A stretch of DNA of 64,000 nt from Magnolia sinica (Eukaryota > Streptophyta > Magnoliopsida > Magnoliales > Magnoliaceae). Below the pieces are notes generated by a model. The model had not been told where the DNA came from. It did no database searches and was given only the letters and a program-made list of their open reading frames with translations. The translations under genes and the position numbers were made by a program. Positions 21,553-32,927 of the stretch are shown piece after piece (positions within the stretch are counted from its first letter, which is position 1; each line of letters starts with the position of its first letter). Location of the stretch: contig NC_080584.1 in the NCBI RefSeq assembly GCF_029962835.1, positions 80,628,862-80,692,861 on the forward strand. The letters run 5' to 3'.

Positions 21553-22351
21553 TACCATTGTGTCACCAATCACAGATTGCATGAAAAAAAGGCAATTTCA
21601 GTGGACTGATAAAGCAGACAGGAGCTTTGCCGAAATCAAGCGTTTTGCCGAAATCAAGTGCAGACTATCCACGACCCCGGTTCTTGTACTTCCCAACTTC
21701 GACAAACTGTTTGAAGTCGAATGTGATGCTTCATATGTCGGAATTGGGGGAGTTTTGTCTCAAGAAGGTAGACCGGTAGCCTTCTACAGCGAGAAACTTA
21801 GCGATGCACGTAAGAAGTGGTCTACATATGAGATCGAGTTATACGCGGTGGTCCAGGCACTGCGGCACTGGCGACATTATTTGATTCAAAGGGAATTCAT
21901 ACTTTACACGGACCATCAAGCTCTCAAATTCATTAATAGTCAAGCTAACATTAACCGTGTGCATGCTAGGTGGATCTCGTTTTTGCAGGAATTCACGTTC
22001 GTACTAAAACATAAGTCAGGGCAACAGAACAAGGTAGCTGATGCACTGAGTCGCCGCGCAACTTTGTTAGTCACCATGAGCAATGAGGTTGTCGGGTTCG
22101 AGCGCCTCAAAGACATATATGCCGATGACGACGACTTCAAGGACGCATGGGTTAGATGCCAAGAAGGTCACCCCGATGACTTACATATGCAAGACGGGTT
22201 CCTTTTCAAGGGAAATCGATTGTGCATCCCAAACAGTTCGCTAAGGGAACAGATAATCCAAGAGCTACATGGAGGTGGCCTCAGTGGACACCTTGGCGAG
22301 ACAAGACGCGAGCTCTTGTGGAAGAACGGTACCGCCGCAATTGGTACGTGA
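21539..22351 (+). pseudogene. gypsy RNase H and start of integrase
   Basis: An open stretch of 270 codons. The RNase H part shows [18 protein letters not shown], then [18 protein letters not shown] and LYTDHQAL, which carry the acidic catalytic residues of the family. [17 protein letters not shown] closes the domain. Then comes the beginning of the integrase zinc-binding region ([15 protein letters not shown] supplies two His). The matching Cys pair is lost to a frameshift near 22290-22330. Confidence 0.92.
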
Positions 22352-23408
22352 TGTGGGAAAGGCACCAACGTTGTTATATTTGTCGACCTCTAAGGGGCAA
22401 TCTCATAATACAGGCCTTTACACTCTACCCGTGCCTGTCGGCCCTTGGGAGGATTTATCTATGGACTTTGTGCTTGGTCTCCCACGAACACACCGCGGCG
22501 TGGATTCGGTGTTCGTGGTAGTAGATCGTTTCTCCAAGATGACGTACTTTATTCCATGCAAGAAGACTCTCGATGCAACACACGTGGCGAATCTATTCTT
22601 CAGAGAAATTGTGCGGCTATACGGGGTTCCCAAGACTATTACTTCTGACCGTGACACGAAGTTCATAAGCCACTTTTGGCGGACTTTGTGGACTCGATTC
22701 GATACACGACTTCAGTTCAGCAGTGCCTACCACCCACAGACTGACGGTCAAACTGAGGTTGTGAATCGCACATTGGGAAACCTCCTTCGATGTATTTCAG
22801 GAGAAAAACCAAAGCAGTGGGATCTGGCTTTGTCTCAAGCGGAGTTTGCATTCAACAACATGGTGAACCACTCGATAGGGAAATCCCCGTTCCAAGTTAT
22901 TTATGGACGAGTCCCTTGCCACACACTAGACTTGGTCCCTCTGCCCAAGCTCCCAGGCATGAGCATTGCAGCGGAACATATGGCTGACAAGATCATGGGC
23001 ATTCATGCAGAAGTACAGACCAAGCTACATGCCTCGAACGAAAAGTACAAGGAGGAAGCGGACAAGCGTCGGCGACAAAAGGTGTTCGAGGTGGGCGACC
23101 AAGTAATGGTCCATCTGCGCAAAGAAAGATTTCCGACCAGAACATACAACAAGTTGAAGAATAAAAAGATTGGACCGGTACCAATCATCCGAAAGATCAA
23201 TGACAACGCTTATGTCGTTGATCTTCCAGATGACATGGCGATCTCACGGACTTTTAACGTTGCGGACCTGATCGAGTATCATGAATCAAAGCAAGATGAG
23301 AACTCGAGGACAAATTCTTTTGAAGTGAAGGAGACTGATGTAGAGCGGGTCGCGAACAGTTACATGGCCAAGATAGATCAGAAAAGGCCCAGTCGACGAC
23401 AGAAGTGA
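22269..23408 (+). pseudogene. gypsy integrase, open into the 3' LTR
   Basis: An open stretch of 379 codons. The first ~50 residues are out-of-frame reading. Integrase core begins at [10 protein letters not shown] (first Asp), continues with TSDRDTKF (second Asp) and [15 protein letters not shown] (Glu), giving the D,D,E triad that joins element DNA to the chromosome. [20 protein letters not shown] segment and [11 protein letters not shown] form the C-terminal domain. No chromodomain follows. The stop lies at 23408, 73 bases inside the 3' LTR, so the purine tract and LTR start are also coding. Confidence 0.92.
23322..23334 (+). promoter_or_regulatory. Polypurine tract
   Basis: gaagtgaaggaga lies directly before the right LTR (23336), as expected for the second-strand primer. 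Confidence 0.75.
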
Positions 23409-24033
23409 TCCAAACCATCGGACCATAGGAATGAGTTATCTGACGTAAAATATATGATTTTGAGGTAGAACGAGCTACTTTAGCCAACCAACCCCGCTAC
23501 GCCGGGTTGCCCAAGCCGGATTTGTGAAATACCACCAGATCGACGGTCGTTTCCCTATTTTAATTTCGTTTTTACTATAAATAGTAAGTTTTAGTTTGAT
23601 TATAACTCTTCATCCGTTGGGCTTTAGGAGTTGCAACGTGAAAAGAGCTTAGAATAATTAGGGGAACGGTTTGGTGAAGCCAAATAGGACACTTACTATT
23701 TTTGGCCGAAAACCTTGCGCACTAGTAGACATCACGACCGTCTATAAATAGTAAGTTTACTATTTATAGTAAGTCGCGGATTCTAGGAGTTTGAGTTGTA
23801 GTTTGATTATGATTTCTTTCCCATTGCTTGATACCCTTATTTAAAGGGTTGTAAACTCGGCTTTAATCATTCATCAATCAATTTCGAATTTATTAGAATT
23901 TATTTCTATTTTCTGCTTTCTTTCCTCGTGGATTCGAGAAGTCTCTGTGAGGAGTCCAGAGAAGTTCCGTGGATTCGGAATAGTTATCCTCTTGAGGAAG
24001 ACGGTGCTCGACCTCACGTCCTCCCCTGCGTCA
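23336..24033 (+). repeat. 3' LTR of the gypsy element
   Basis: 698 bp, starting TGATGTAGAGCGGG and ending GCGTCA, followed by the target duplication ctaaa. The inverted TATA hairpin is at 23742-23769. The first 73 bases are read by the pol frame. Confidence 0.94.
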
Positions 24034-24104
24034 CTAAAAAACTAAAATATCATCATAAGGCTCTCAATTCCTCTTAGCGGAAAGATTATCACTATGTCAA
24101 CAAA

Positions 24105-24506
24105 GCCTCCTAATAAGGCCCACCTTATATTTATATGTTATCCAAACCGTTTATAAGGTCATTCCCAATTGGATGAAGTGAAAACATATTGATCTAAAAC
24201 TTCTGTGACCTATTTAAATTTATTTTCCATTCAATATGTTAATAAGGTCACAAATACTTGTATAAAGAGGGAAAAAAATCATATTGATCCAAAACTTCTG
24301 TGACCCCAAAAAGGATTTCAATGGTAGGCGTTCAACCCCCCGCTCGTTTTTGCAGCTTATTTTTCGTCTCAAGCTTTAATATAAGCTAGCCAAATGGATG
24401 GATGGTTTGAATATAACACATACCTCATAATAGGACCCACAGAACTTGCCGACGTCAATACAACAGCTATATAGCTGGTGTGAGATACACCAACCAATCC
24501 GCATCC
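24105..24506. mobile_element. Foldback Mutator-type MITE, right part only
   Basis: The right terminus, reverse-complemented, is GGATGCGGATTGGTTGGTG, followed by the agctatatagct subterminal palindrome. This is the same subfamily as 4921 and 34427. The left end is missing; the gypsy element lies just to the left. Confidence 0.65.
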
Positions 24507-24511
24507 TACTT

Positions 24512-25090
24512 GAACATGGATTAGCTACTGACAAGTCGCTGAGCGAGATTCGCAACGAAAGTGACGTCATCAAGTTCCATGGGCCCATTATTATGTATGT
24601 GGGCCCACTATGATGTATGTGCTTTATCTACACCATCCATCTATTTGGAGATTTAATTTTAAAGCATGTGTTAAAGAATATGGCAGATCCAAATATGTAG
24701 TTGACCCCACCACAAAAAGCAGTGGGGAGATTGATGCCTACCGTTGAAACCTTCCTAAGGCTCACCGTGATTTTTATTTGAAATCCAACCTATTCACAAG
24801 TTAACACAGACATGAAAGAAGGGAAAAAACAAATATCAGCTTAATCAAAAACCTTTATGGCCTATTTAAGTTTTTAATGGTGGGCGTCACTCTCCTCACT
24901 GTTTTCTGTGGTGACGTCCACTGGAGCTTTGGATTTGACTCATTCTTTGGATCTTTACCTAAAATTATATTTCCAAATGGATGGACGACGTGGATACAAA
25001 AAATACATCATGATGGGGCCCACATAACATGGTGACGTAACTTCAGTAAGCGAGTCTCGCTAGTCAACCTGTCAGTATCCAATCCGCGTC
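24512..25090. mobile_element. Foldback Mutator-type MITE
   Basis: The terminal repeats are GAACATGGATTAGCTACTGA and, from the right end, GACGCGGATTGGATACTGA, with agtcgctgagcgag-like subterminal sequence on both sides. The core contains the family's gtgggcccac, ggtgacgtccactggagc and aatggatggacg blocks. No target duplication is clear. Confidence 0.7.
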
Positions 25091-25093
25091 CGC

Positions 25094-25600
25094 GGAAACA
25101 GATTGGCTACTTCCCTGCCACCAGCCAATGGCTGATGGTCGGTGCTATCTGGGCCCCACCATGATGTATGTGTTTCATCCATGCTGTCCATCTATGTTTC
25201 TAGATCATTTTATGGTATGAGACCACAAATGAGGTATATTCCACTCTCAAGTAGACCACATTACAGGAAAACATTGTTGAATGAATGTCGACCATTAAAA
25301 ACTTTTTGGGGGCCATAAAAGTTTTGGATCAAGCTGATCTTTGTTTTTTCCATTCATCTAGGTCTATATGACCTAATCAACAGATTGGATGTCAAATAAA
25401 CAGTACATTGGGCCTTAGGAGAATTTTAATGGTGGATATCCAATCACTATTGTTTTCCCGTGGTATGGCCCACTTGAGATTTATATTCCTCTCATTTTTG
25501 GTATCAAGCCCTATAATGATCTTTAAAAATGGATGAATGGAATGGATGAAACACATACATCATGGTAGGCCATAAAGAAGTTTCACAGTTTAAAAGTTGA
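25094..25600. mobile_element. Foldback Mutator-type MITE, right end lost
   Basis: The left terminus GGAAACAGATTGGCTACTTC matches the subfamily at 33491. The interior is full-length up to catacatcatggtaggccat, but the right terminal repeat is absent. It abuts the preceding element within four bases. Confidence 0.65.
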
Positions 25601-26879
25601 TTTTGTATTGCGCAAACAATATAAAGATAAGAAATTCCCATGGTAACTTGAAAAGGGGTAATTTTGGAAGCAAAATTTTTTGTTTAATGAAAAATTCACT
25701 AAGTGCATTCCACATTCACCATTAAGCCAGACTCCTATCACGGAAAGAATTCAGTAAAAAACCACTTAACGCTTTCCTTCTTCTACATTAACGATGCGTT
25801 AACAAACACCACTAAACATGGAACATTTTTCCAATTCTACGTTAAGTGCAAAACTTTAGCGTTAACAAACAGGCCCTAAGTAAGATTTATACAAAAATCA
25901 AACCCTTCATGAAAAAGGAGCGACCTGTTTGGACAGTGGTATTAAATGGTATGAAATTGTATTATGGAATTAACAATATCATTCATAATGATTGCTTATC
26001 CAAGAATATCGTGGTATTTTCACGGTGCAATCCCCTATTCGGGATCAAATTCTTCCCTTAAGAAATACATTATATCAAGTAAAGTTTATGTTTGGCAGAC
26101 TATGAAATTGTAATCAATGAACCACATTTCACAATTATATCAATCACACATACGCATATGCAGCTTGAATGACACATGTAAAGGACACATAAATGGATGT
26201 TGTAGATAAAACACAAGCATCACAACTATAGAGGATTTCAAAATCTATTATAATTAATCTTGTAGTATCTACTATTAGTATTGGAATATGTGATATTGAG
26301 ATTAATCTAATCCTTTTTAGTATTATGAAACACCTAGTGAAATTTGCACGGAACCTAATGCAATTCAATTCCACCTAATTCTATCTAATATCACGCACCA
26401 AAAAATGGTTTTGACATCCACCATGTTTGAATAAAAGTAGGCATATCATGTGTGGGTTTAGAGTGAAAAATAAAAACTCCTTACATAAAATAAAATAAAT
26501 TTACCATTTTTACCATTGATCTCACGCATATACACACATACATGGTACTTTTCATTAGCATTAGACCAGGTGCATGCATCCCTTGCTTTAGTGAATTTTG
26601 ACACATTTCAATCAACAAATTAAGATTACTACAAGTGGCTACATTAGAACTATTGTCCTACTAGGATAGATGACTACAATATCGTTTAAAAATGAAATAT
26701 TAAATACATGAGATTAAGCATGATTATTGTTAATCCACATTAAGTGCTTTTATAGACATTTTTCTAAAACTAACTTCTCAATTGTAGCCCCTACATAGCT
26801 GATTGAGAAAAGAGGAATAACAATAGTAAATATACAGGAAAAGATGTACTATTTTAGTTGGAAGAATTGCTCTAATCTT
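25601..26879. other. No gene; MITE ends and AT-rich DNA
   Basis: The text aacgcttt ... gcgttaacaaacaggcccta at 25770-25878 looks like the right end of a hAT-like MITE (TAGGGCCTGTTTGTTAACGC when reversed). A second possible MITE starts around 25918 (gagcgacctgtttggacagt). Their partners are not resolved. Confidence 0.4.
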
Positions 26880-27009
26880 GGTAGACTGAGTGGAGATACC
26901 TCGTTTCAACACTTGAGGTCTTCGTATCGATCCCCAGCGGGGGTGACTAACATGGAGTGTGTGTACTGACATGGGTGTGTACTAACAAGCTAACCCCCCA
27001 AAAAAAAAG
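26880..27009 (+). mobile_element. tRNA-derived SINE
   Basis: It shows a Pol III A-box-like tggtagactgagtgg, then a degenerate B-box-like gtatcgatcccc, a body ending actaacaagctaacccccc and an A-run to 27009. It shares the cgtttcaacac and aggtctt blocks with the SINE at 5009. No target duplication was resolved. Confidence 0.6.
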
Positions 27010-28287
27010 AAAAACGTTCAAAAATTAAGCGTCCACTGATCCGGATTATTCAGCTAACCTTACTTTTATATTGTAAATTAACGACAGTGGGTTCCATAAT
27101 TTAGTCCATTAAATTTGGTTAAATATGCCACGTGTACCATTTTTAAGTACATGCGTATCAACCGTCACAAATAGACGGTGTATTAGATCACAGTTCCCCA
27201 TACATTGCGTTGGACCATCAGCTGTCTATTGATTTAAAAGGTTTGGTCTTGCCCGACGAGTGGCCCATCCTAGGTTTCGACCCACGAGGTGATCTTACAG
27301 TGCAACCAGCCTTTCTGACGGCTTGGATGTTCTATATAGTTCATATATTGGCGTGGACAATTAAAATAAAAACTCACGTTGAAAGTTGCCATGCAACGTT
27401 ATTGTACGTGAATATTTCTCTTCAGGACGTGAACGCTCATATGCACCCGCTGCATAAAATTTCCATTCAGTTCCCTTTCCAAGGAGCACTTGAAACCCAC
27501 GAGGGAATCGGGACCGTTGATCTTGTGGCCTACCTTGTGGATGTGCTACAAGAGAAATTTTTACGGTGATTATCTTCCCATATCCTGTTGTCAGATATTT
27601 TAAAGGTTCATATCCACCACTAATGTAGCTTTTTTATTCATGTCGATTTGCAGATGATTAAGCAGTCCAATACCATTGATTTTTTTCCGACATGGCCCAC
27701 CAAAACAACAGCTGTCATCACAGACATGCTTGACACGTGCACCGTGAGGACGTTGCTGCTGGTAGTTTCGCCGCGTACTAGCAGTAGTCATTTCATTTAT
27801 TACGCCATCCCATGCCTTGACGTTTGCATGATGCTCTGCTGACATCGTAGAGCTGACCGGCAACACCAGTAATCGGACGTACGTGCGAAGTCATATAATC
27901 TGGACCGTTCATCTGAAAGGCCCACAGAAATATGCCTTAATCTAGATTGGCAACGTGGGATGCCCCTATTGGATTGACTTCACGTGGTCGGTTGAAATCA
28001 GAAAATAGTCAAAAAGTTCACGTACGAGATGCCAGGTGTCATTTGGTAGTATGGTCTAATTCTGGGTAGGGGCCATCTCTGTTGGGCCCACCGAATACAG
28101 CCTGGATTCAGGACACGTATACCAGGAAGTTTTGCTTCCTCTATTTAAATCCGTATCGGTAGAGCACGTGTACAGTATCCAGACCTCTCATCCGTTTAGT
28201 GGTTTTCAGGGATGCACCCATCATAGAGATTGACCGACGAATGTGGAACAAAAGCAGAGCTGGTCCACATTCAGTGGGTGGAAACCC
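27010..28287. other. No supported gene
   Basis: One 119-codon plus-strand frame (27210-27569) has no domain, membrane or signal features that I recognise and its composition matches its surroundings. It is probably chance. No repeat ends were identified. Confidence 0.45.
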
Positions 28288-28290
28288 TGA

Positions 28291-28749
28291 GGGCGTGTTT
28301 GGCCGGACCGATCCCATGGGATTAGGAGGGATGGAATAGTTTTAAGGTAATGATGGTTGGCCGGACCGATGCCATGGGTTTGCAATAGCCCGTTGGATAT
28401 GCAACAACGCGTTTGGACCGTCAAAATGGCTAAGTTTGTATCTCCACTGCTTCTTGTGGTGTGCCCCGCTCATTGTTTTATATATGCCTCAAAACAGGTT
28501 CATGGCTGAATGTAGGCTGGTGAAAATGGAGGGAGTGGATATCTCATTGATATCTTGGTGGGCCTCACATAGCGGTGAAAACTTGCATCCCGGGATTGGT
28601 GGAATCTGTCTCAGATATGAGCAGTGTTTACGATGGCGCAGTGGATGAAATACATCTTGCCGTCCTAAATAGCAGACGGGATGGGATGGTGCGCAATAAC
28701 CCTCGTAATCTCATCTAATCTCATCCCTCTTGACTATCCAAACACACCC
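28291..28749. mobile_element. Tourist-like (PIF/Harbinger) MITE
   Basis: The termini are GGGCGTGTTTGG and, from the right end, GGGTGTGTTTGG. The flanking trinucleotides are tga and taa, near the TWA duplication of this superfamily. Arms rich in gggatgg/cccatgg face each other. The middle (28440-28660) includes a captured piece of the foldback Mutator family (cttgtggtgtg, gatatcttggtgggcct). Confidence 0.6.
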
Positions 28750-28873
28750 TAAGAGTGGATGACTAGAATTCCTTAGACAAATGCGATTTTTAAGAAAGGC
28801 CCACCAAAGAACGGTCCGGATCTAAGAAAAGTGTCCAGCAATCGTATAGATTTACACTGAGGACACCAACTTC

Positions 28874-29375
28874 AAAGCAGATTAGGTGAGACCCTGACCT
28901 CACCCAACACAGTGCGGCCCTTACCATAGGGCTACTGTGGGGCCCACCTTGATGTATTTATTATGTATCCATGCCGTCCATCCATTTTTTCATATCATTT
29001 TAGGTCATTATGCCAAAAATGAAGCAGATCCAATTATCAAGGTGAACCATATCATAAGAAACAGTGATGACTGATGTTTGTTTTCTTTTTCCTTCATCGA
29101 CTCTTATGTGACACTATCAGCTGATTGGATTGTAAATAAACACTCCCAAACATTAAGGTGCACCTTAAGAAGTTTTTAATAATAGTACGGTCAATCACCA
29201 CGGTTTCTTATGATCTCACAATCAGATCTGCTTCATTTTTGGGATAATGCCTTAAAATGATACGGAAAAATGGATGAATGAAGTCTATACGTAATATATT
29301 CATCGTAGTGGGCCCCATGATAACCTAAGGCCCCACAGTCTTGGGTGAGGCCGGGGTCTCACCTAATCCGCTCTT
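28874..29375. mobile_element. Mutator-type foldback MITE with 9-bp target duplication
   Basis: A perfect 9-bp target duplication accaacttc (28865-28873 and 29376-29384) encloses 502 bp. The termini are AAAGCAGATTAGGTGAGACC and, from the right, AAGAGCGGATTAGGTGAGAC. The interior is the shared foldback core (gtggggcccacc, atgccgtccatcc and their inversions). It encodes nothing. Confidence 0.9.
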
Positions 29376-29384
29376 ACCAACTTC

Positions 29385-30440
29385 TCGTTGAATGCGGATT
29401 GCGTGCCCAACACCAAGATCTTTGTGGTGTAAGGACTCATGGGGCCTACCATGATGATGTGTTTTATCCGTACCGACCATCCGTTTGTCAACTCATTTTA
29501 GCACATGAGCTCAAAATTAAAATACATATATAAAGCTCAAGTAAACCACAGCACAGAAAATAATAAGGATTGAACGGCTACTATGGAAAGCTTCCTAGGG
29601 CTACAAAAGTTTGAAGTCAAGTTAATATTTGTGTATTTCCTTTTGTTAAAGTCTATGTACATCATTCATTGCCGCCCTAAAGTAGTTTTCAACATTGGAC
29701 GTCATTATTCCCACCTTTTCCTGCGGTGTTGTCTACTTATTTAGATATGCTAATTTTTGGTTCAGGCCTCAAAATATGAGCTGGCAAACGGATGTAACAC
29801 ATACATCATGGTGGCCCTACTATGTATGTGTTTTATCCACACTATCCATCTATTTTTAAAAAAATTATTTTAAGACCTGAGACAAAATCAAAGAGGTAAA
29901 TCCACACCTTAAGCGGACGACACAACAAGAAACGGGTGATTGAATGCACATCCTTTAGAACTTATTGGGAGCCCAAAATATTTTACGTTGAGCTTATATT
30001 TGCATTTTTCCTTCATCCAATTCCATGGAACCTCATGAGCGGGGTAGCTGGCAAACAAAATTAGAATCCAAATCTACTACTTGTCACAAGCAAGGATTTT
30101 TAGTTTGTTGCAATGTGATTGGACTGCATCATAAAATGTATTTAATATAACAGCGCTGACAACCTTAGTGATGAGTTAAACTAATCATAATGTAGAAAAA
30201 TAAGAAATTCATATTTGTGACAAGCAGAGGATTCCAATTCATTAAATTATAGTTAATCTAATTAAAAAGTTTTATTAGTGGTTAATCGACCACCATTGTT
30301 TTCTTTCGTGTTTGGTTCTCCTAAGATTTGTATCTGTGACATTCTTGAGCTCCTGCCCTGAAATGATGTAGAAATTTTGATGAACATTGCAGATAAAACA
30401 CTTATATCATGTTAGGGCCCATAGAGCAATCTGCGTCCTC
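29385..30440. mobile_element. Two decayed foldback Mutator-type MITE copies
   Basis: Core blocks occur in order twice (29430-29820 and 29815-30420), each beginning near atgtgttttatcc and ending near atggatg/aacacttatatcatg. Terminal repeats are missing, and the junction at about 29818 looks like one copy running into another. Confidence 0.5.
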
Positions 30441-31896
30441 AATCAAGGACATAGAAGTTTAGGCTTTAATCATTTAAGCTGGCCATAGGGTGAGAACATG
30501 CTGCAGCTAGCCGTTGGATCATTTATTTATATTAGGCCATCATCGTCCGATCAGGATGGCCCGATGTGGGTTGGGATGGGAGAATTTCAGGATGGCCCAT
30601 TATCACATCATCTAGCTTTCAATTAAATAAACCTATGGTTATTTTATTATTATATATAGGAATGGATTTGATGGATGAGTGAAACAGAAGAGAAAGGCTG
30701 ATACCGATAGTTTGTTAAGAGAAGATGTACCAAATGTAAGTGGCCCACCTCGTATGCGATTGGTTCCAACATCCCTACCTTCTTTGGTTTACCCCACCAA
30801 TCAACTTGACTTTTTAGATAAAACCCTCTTCTAAGAAATTGTATACAAACAACGTGATATGCTCTATTTGCTTTTTTGATGACTTCCAAATCTTAAGAAA
30901 AACATATATGTTCTAGAAAATCAAGCAAACTTCGATGCGGAAAATATGAGATCTGTGATTGGCCTGGGCCTGGCCTGTTGAAATTCACTTAGCTTGTGTA
31001 GGCGGCGCCCCTACCTATCTGATGGTCAACCGATTTTGAATTCTCCATATTCTTTTCTCTTTTTTTTTCCTGCCATAAATTACCTAATCACACAATGGGT
31101 CTTTGATTACCAACTTTACCTTCGTATTTTAAATAGAATGACAATGATTGAAAATTTTCCTTTCCTTCTTTTCAGTTCATGTATATATAATGATAATAAC
31201 AATCATCAACTCCGCTTAAGTTCTTTACAGCGGCGGAACGCATAACATGGATTGTTTCAATTATTGGTGTGCTAAGCATGTATTAGTTTAAGGGGAAATT
31301 AACTATGCAATTACATCTTGAAAACAGTGTTCAAAATCACGAAGTCAAGAGAAATTGGGTGCCGTTAAAGTCTATGGGTCCTATAGTAATGTATGTGCGC
31401 GATCCACGCTTTTTATTTGTTTTACCATCTTATTTTAGAGTAGGAGTCAAAAAATAAAATATAATGTAAGCTCAAGTAAACCACAAAATAAGAAATAATA
31501 GGTTAGTGAGTTCCAGTATTCAAAATCGAAGCCTTCCTAGGGCTTATAGGGAAGTGCATCTATTATTCAACCTATTCATAAGATTAGATTGGCATGTAAG
31601 ACAGGTATACACAAATATCAACTTGATTAAAAACTTCTATAGTTCCAGGAAGTTTTGGACATTAGGTGTTTGATTCTCACAATTTTTATGGCGTGGTACA
31701 CTTGAACTTTAGATCTGTATCATTTTTGAACTCGTGCCCTACAATGAACGGGTGAAATGGATGGATGATATCAATAAGATACATGTACTACAAAAAAAAC
31801 CCCACAATGTTTACATGTGAAATTTGTGTGATCGTATTTTTTAAGATGGGAAGTTTTGTCAATGAGCTCTCATTGCTTTGCTTCTGGGTTTGAATC
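30441..31896. other. No supported gene
   Basis: Scattered short foldback-family fragments (31370-31790). The other open frames are short and unremarkable. Confidence 0.45.
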
Positions 31897-32010
31897 CTTA
31901 CCTTAGTGGTAGACTATGAGGAGTTTCAACACAAGGTCTTCGGTTCAATACCCATAGGGTGGTGAAATCCCACTGCAGCGGGCGTGGGTGTTCGTCAGGC
32001 CTGCTTGGGA
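31897..32010 (+). mobile_element. SINE-like fragment
   Basis: It has ttagtggtagac (A-box-like), then gtttcaacac, aggtcttcggttcaatac (B box GGTTCAATACC) and a gtgggtg-rich tail, like the SINEs at 5009 and 26880. There is no clear A-run or target duplication, so the 3' end may be lost. Confidence 0.5.
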
Positions 32011-32917
32011 GTGTTGATTTGGAATTATCTGCATTTGAAATCCTCCTAGTGTGTTTGGCACCTGCATGCATGGTATATTTATGGTGCTGATCATTATTAG
32101 TGGGCCATGTGCTGCAAGGGATTTGAAACCCCCTCAAATCAGCTCAAATTCATGTCTATTTTTTCAGTGAAATCTTAAAAATTCAAAATGGATCCCTATA
32201 ATGTTTAATATTTTTTTAAAAAAAATTTCTTTTTCAAGATTTTCCACGTTCCAAGCAACCCCCTAAAACACACAGGCGGTGTTCATAGGGATTGGCACGG
32301 CAGGTCAGGCCTATTTAAATTCTGTTATTTGCTCGGTCGAGGGCCATGCATATCCATAGTTGGGCCTACCTCTTCAACGGTTCAGATCACACGTACATGC
32401 CCTTCAGTCACAGGAGCTTACCCATGCCGAACACCCCTTCTGCCCATCCTGTGATGATCCAATGATCCAGACCGTTCATGTAGAAGCTTCCACTCTCTAA
32501 TGGGCCACATGCCAGCATTCCTACTGACGGGAGATCCTCACGCCCGAAAGAAGGCGAGCTAGAGAGCTTTGATGAGTTAGATCTTCCCCATGTGACCCAT
32601 CTACGGCAGGCCCACCAGTAATAGGCATTCAGGATAACACGTGACGGGGCACGTGAGACACCAAATCCGTACAGAAAGTCATCTCCAAGGATGAGATCTT
32701 TACCGATCGAGCCGGTAAACCACACCTGGGCCTTTGTGGCTGTGAGTTCCACGTGGCGCACCGTGCTAACGTAAGCAGGGTTTGACCGACTCCACATTTA
32801 TGGTGGATAAAGTGACAAACAAGCACAGGCGCCTCGCCCAATTTTCAAAAAGCGAGTGGGCCCCACCGCCCACCGCTCTTGTCACGACACGTGTTCCTCC
32901 AAGGCAAAGTTCTGCAT
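32011..32917. other. No supported gene
   Basis: A 129-codon minus-strand frame (32408-32797) overlaps another frame on the same strand and has no recognisable domain. The sequence carries several ACGT-containing words (acgtgggc-like) but no assigned element. Confidence 0.4.
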
Positions 32918-32927
32918 TATTAGCACG

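Larger units (their letters stand above)
18202..24033 (+). mobile_element. Ty3/gypsy LTR retrotransposon, full length but defective
   Basis: Two 698-bp LTRs are flanked by a perfect 5-bp target duplication (ctaaa, 18197-18201 and 24034-24038). A tRNA-iMet-type primer site follows the left LTR and a purine tract precedes the right LTR. Domains lie in gypsy order: gag, zinc knuckle, protease, reverse transcriptase, RNase H, integrase. Several frameshifts and stops break the polyprotein, so it cannot move by itself. Integrase is followed by [11 protein letters not shown] and no chromodomain is visible. The TGATG LTR start and a pol frame that enters the 3' LTR recall CRM-type chromoviruses, but the clade is an inference. 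Confidence 0.95.

Noticed and set aside
26880-27009. Functional tRNA gene suggested by A and B boxes (also at 5009 and 31897)
   Set aside because: No cloverleaf can be drawn, the boxes are degenerate, and the A-run and flanking repeats indicate SINEs.
27210-27569. 119-codon plus-strand ORF
   Set aside because: No recognisable domain or signal, composition like its surroundings, and no supporting promoter or intron structure.
32408-32797. 129-codon minus-strand ORF
   Set aside because: Overlaps a second frame on the same strand and encodes no recognisable motif; probably chance.
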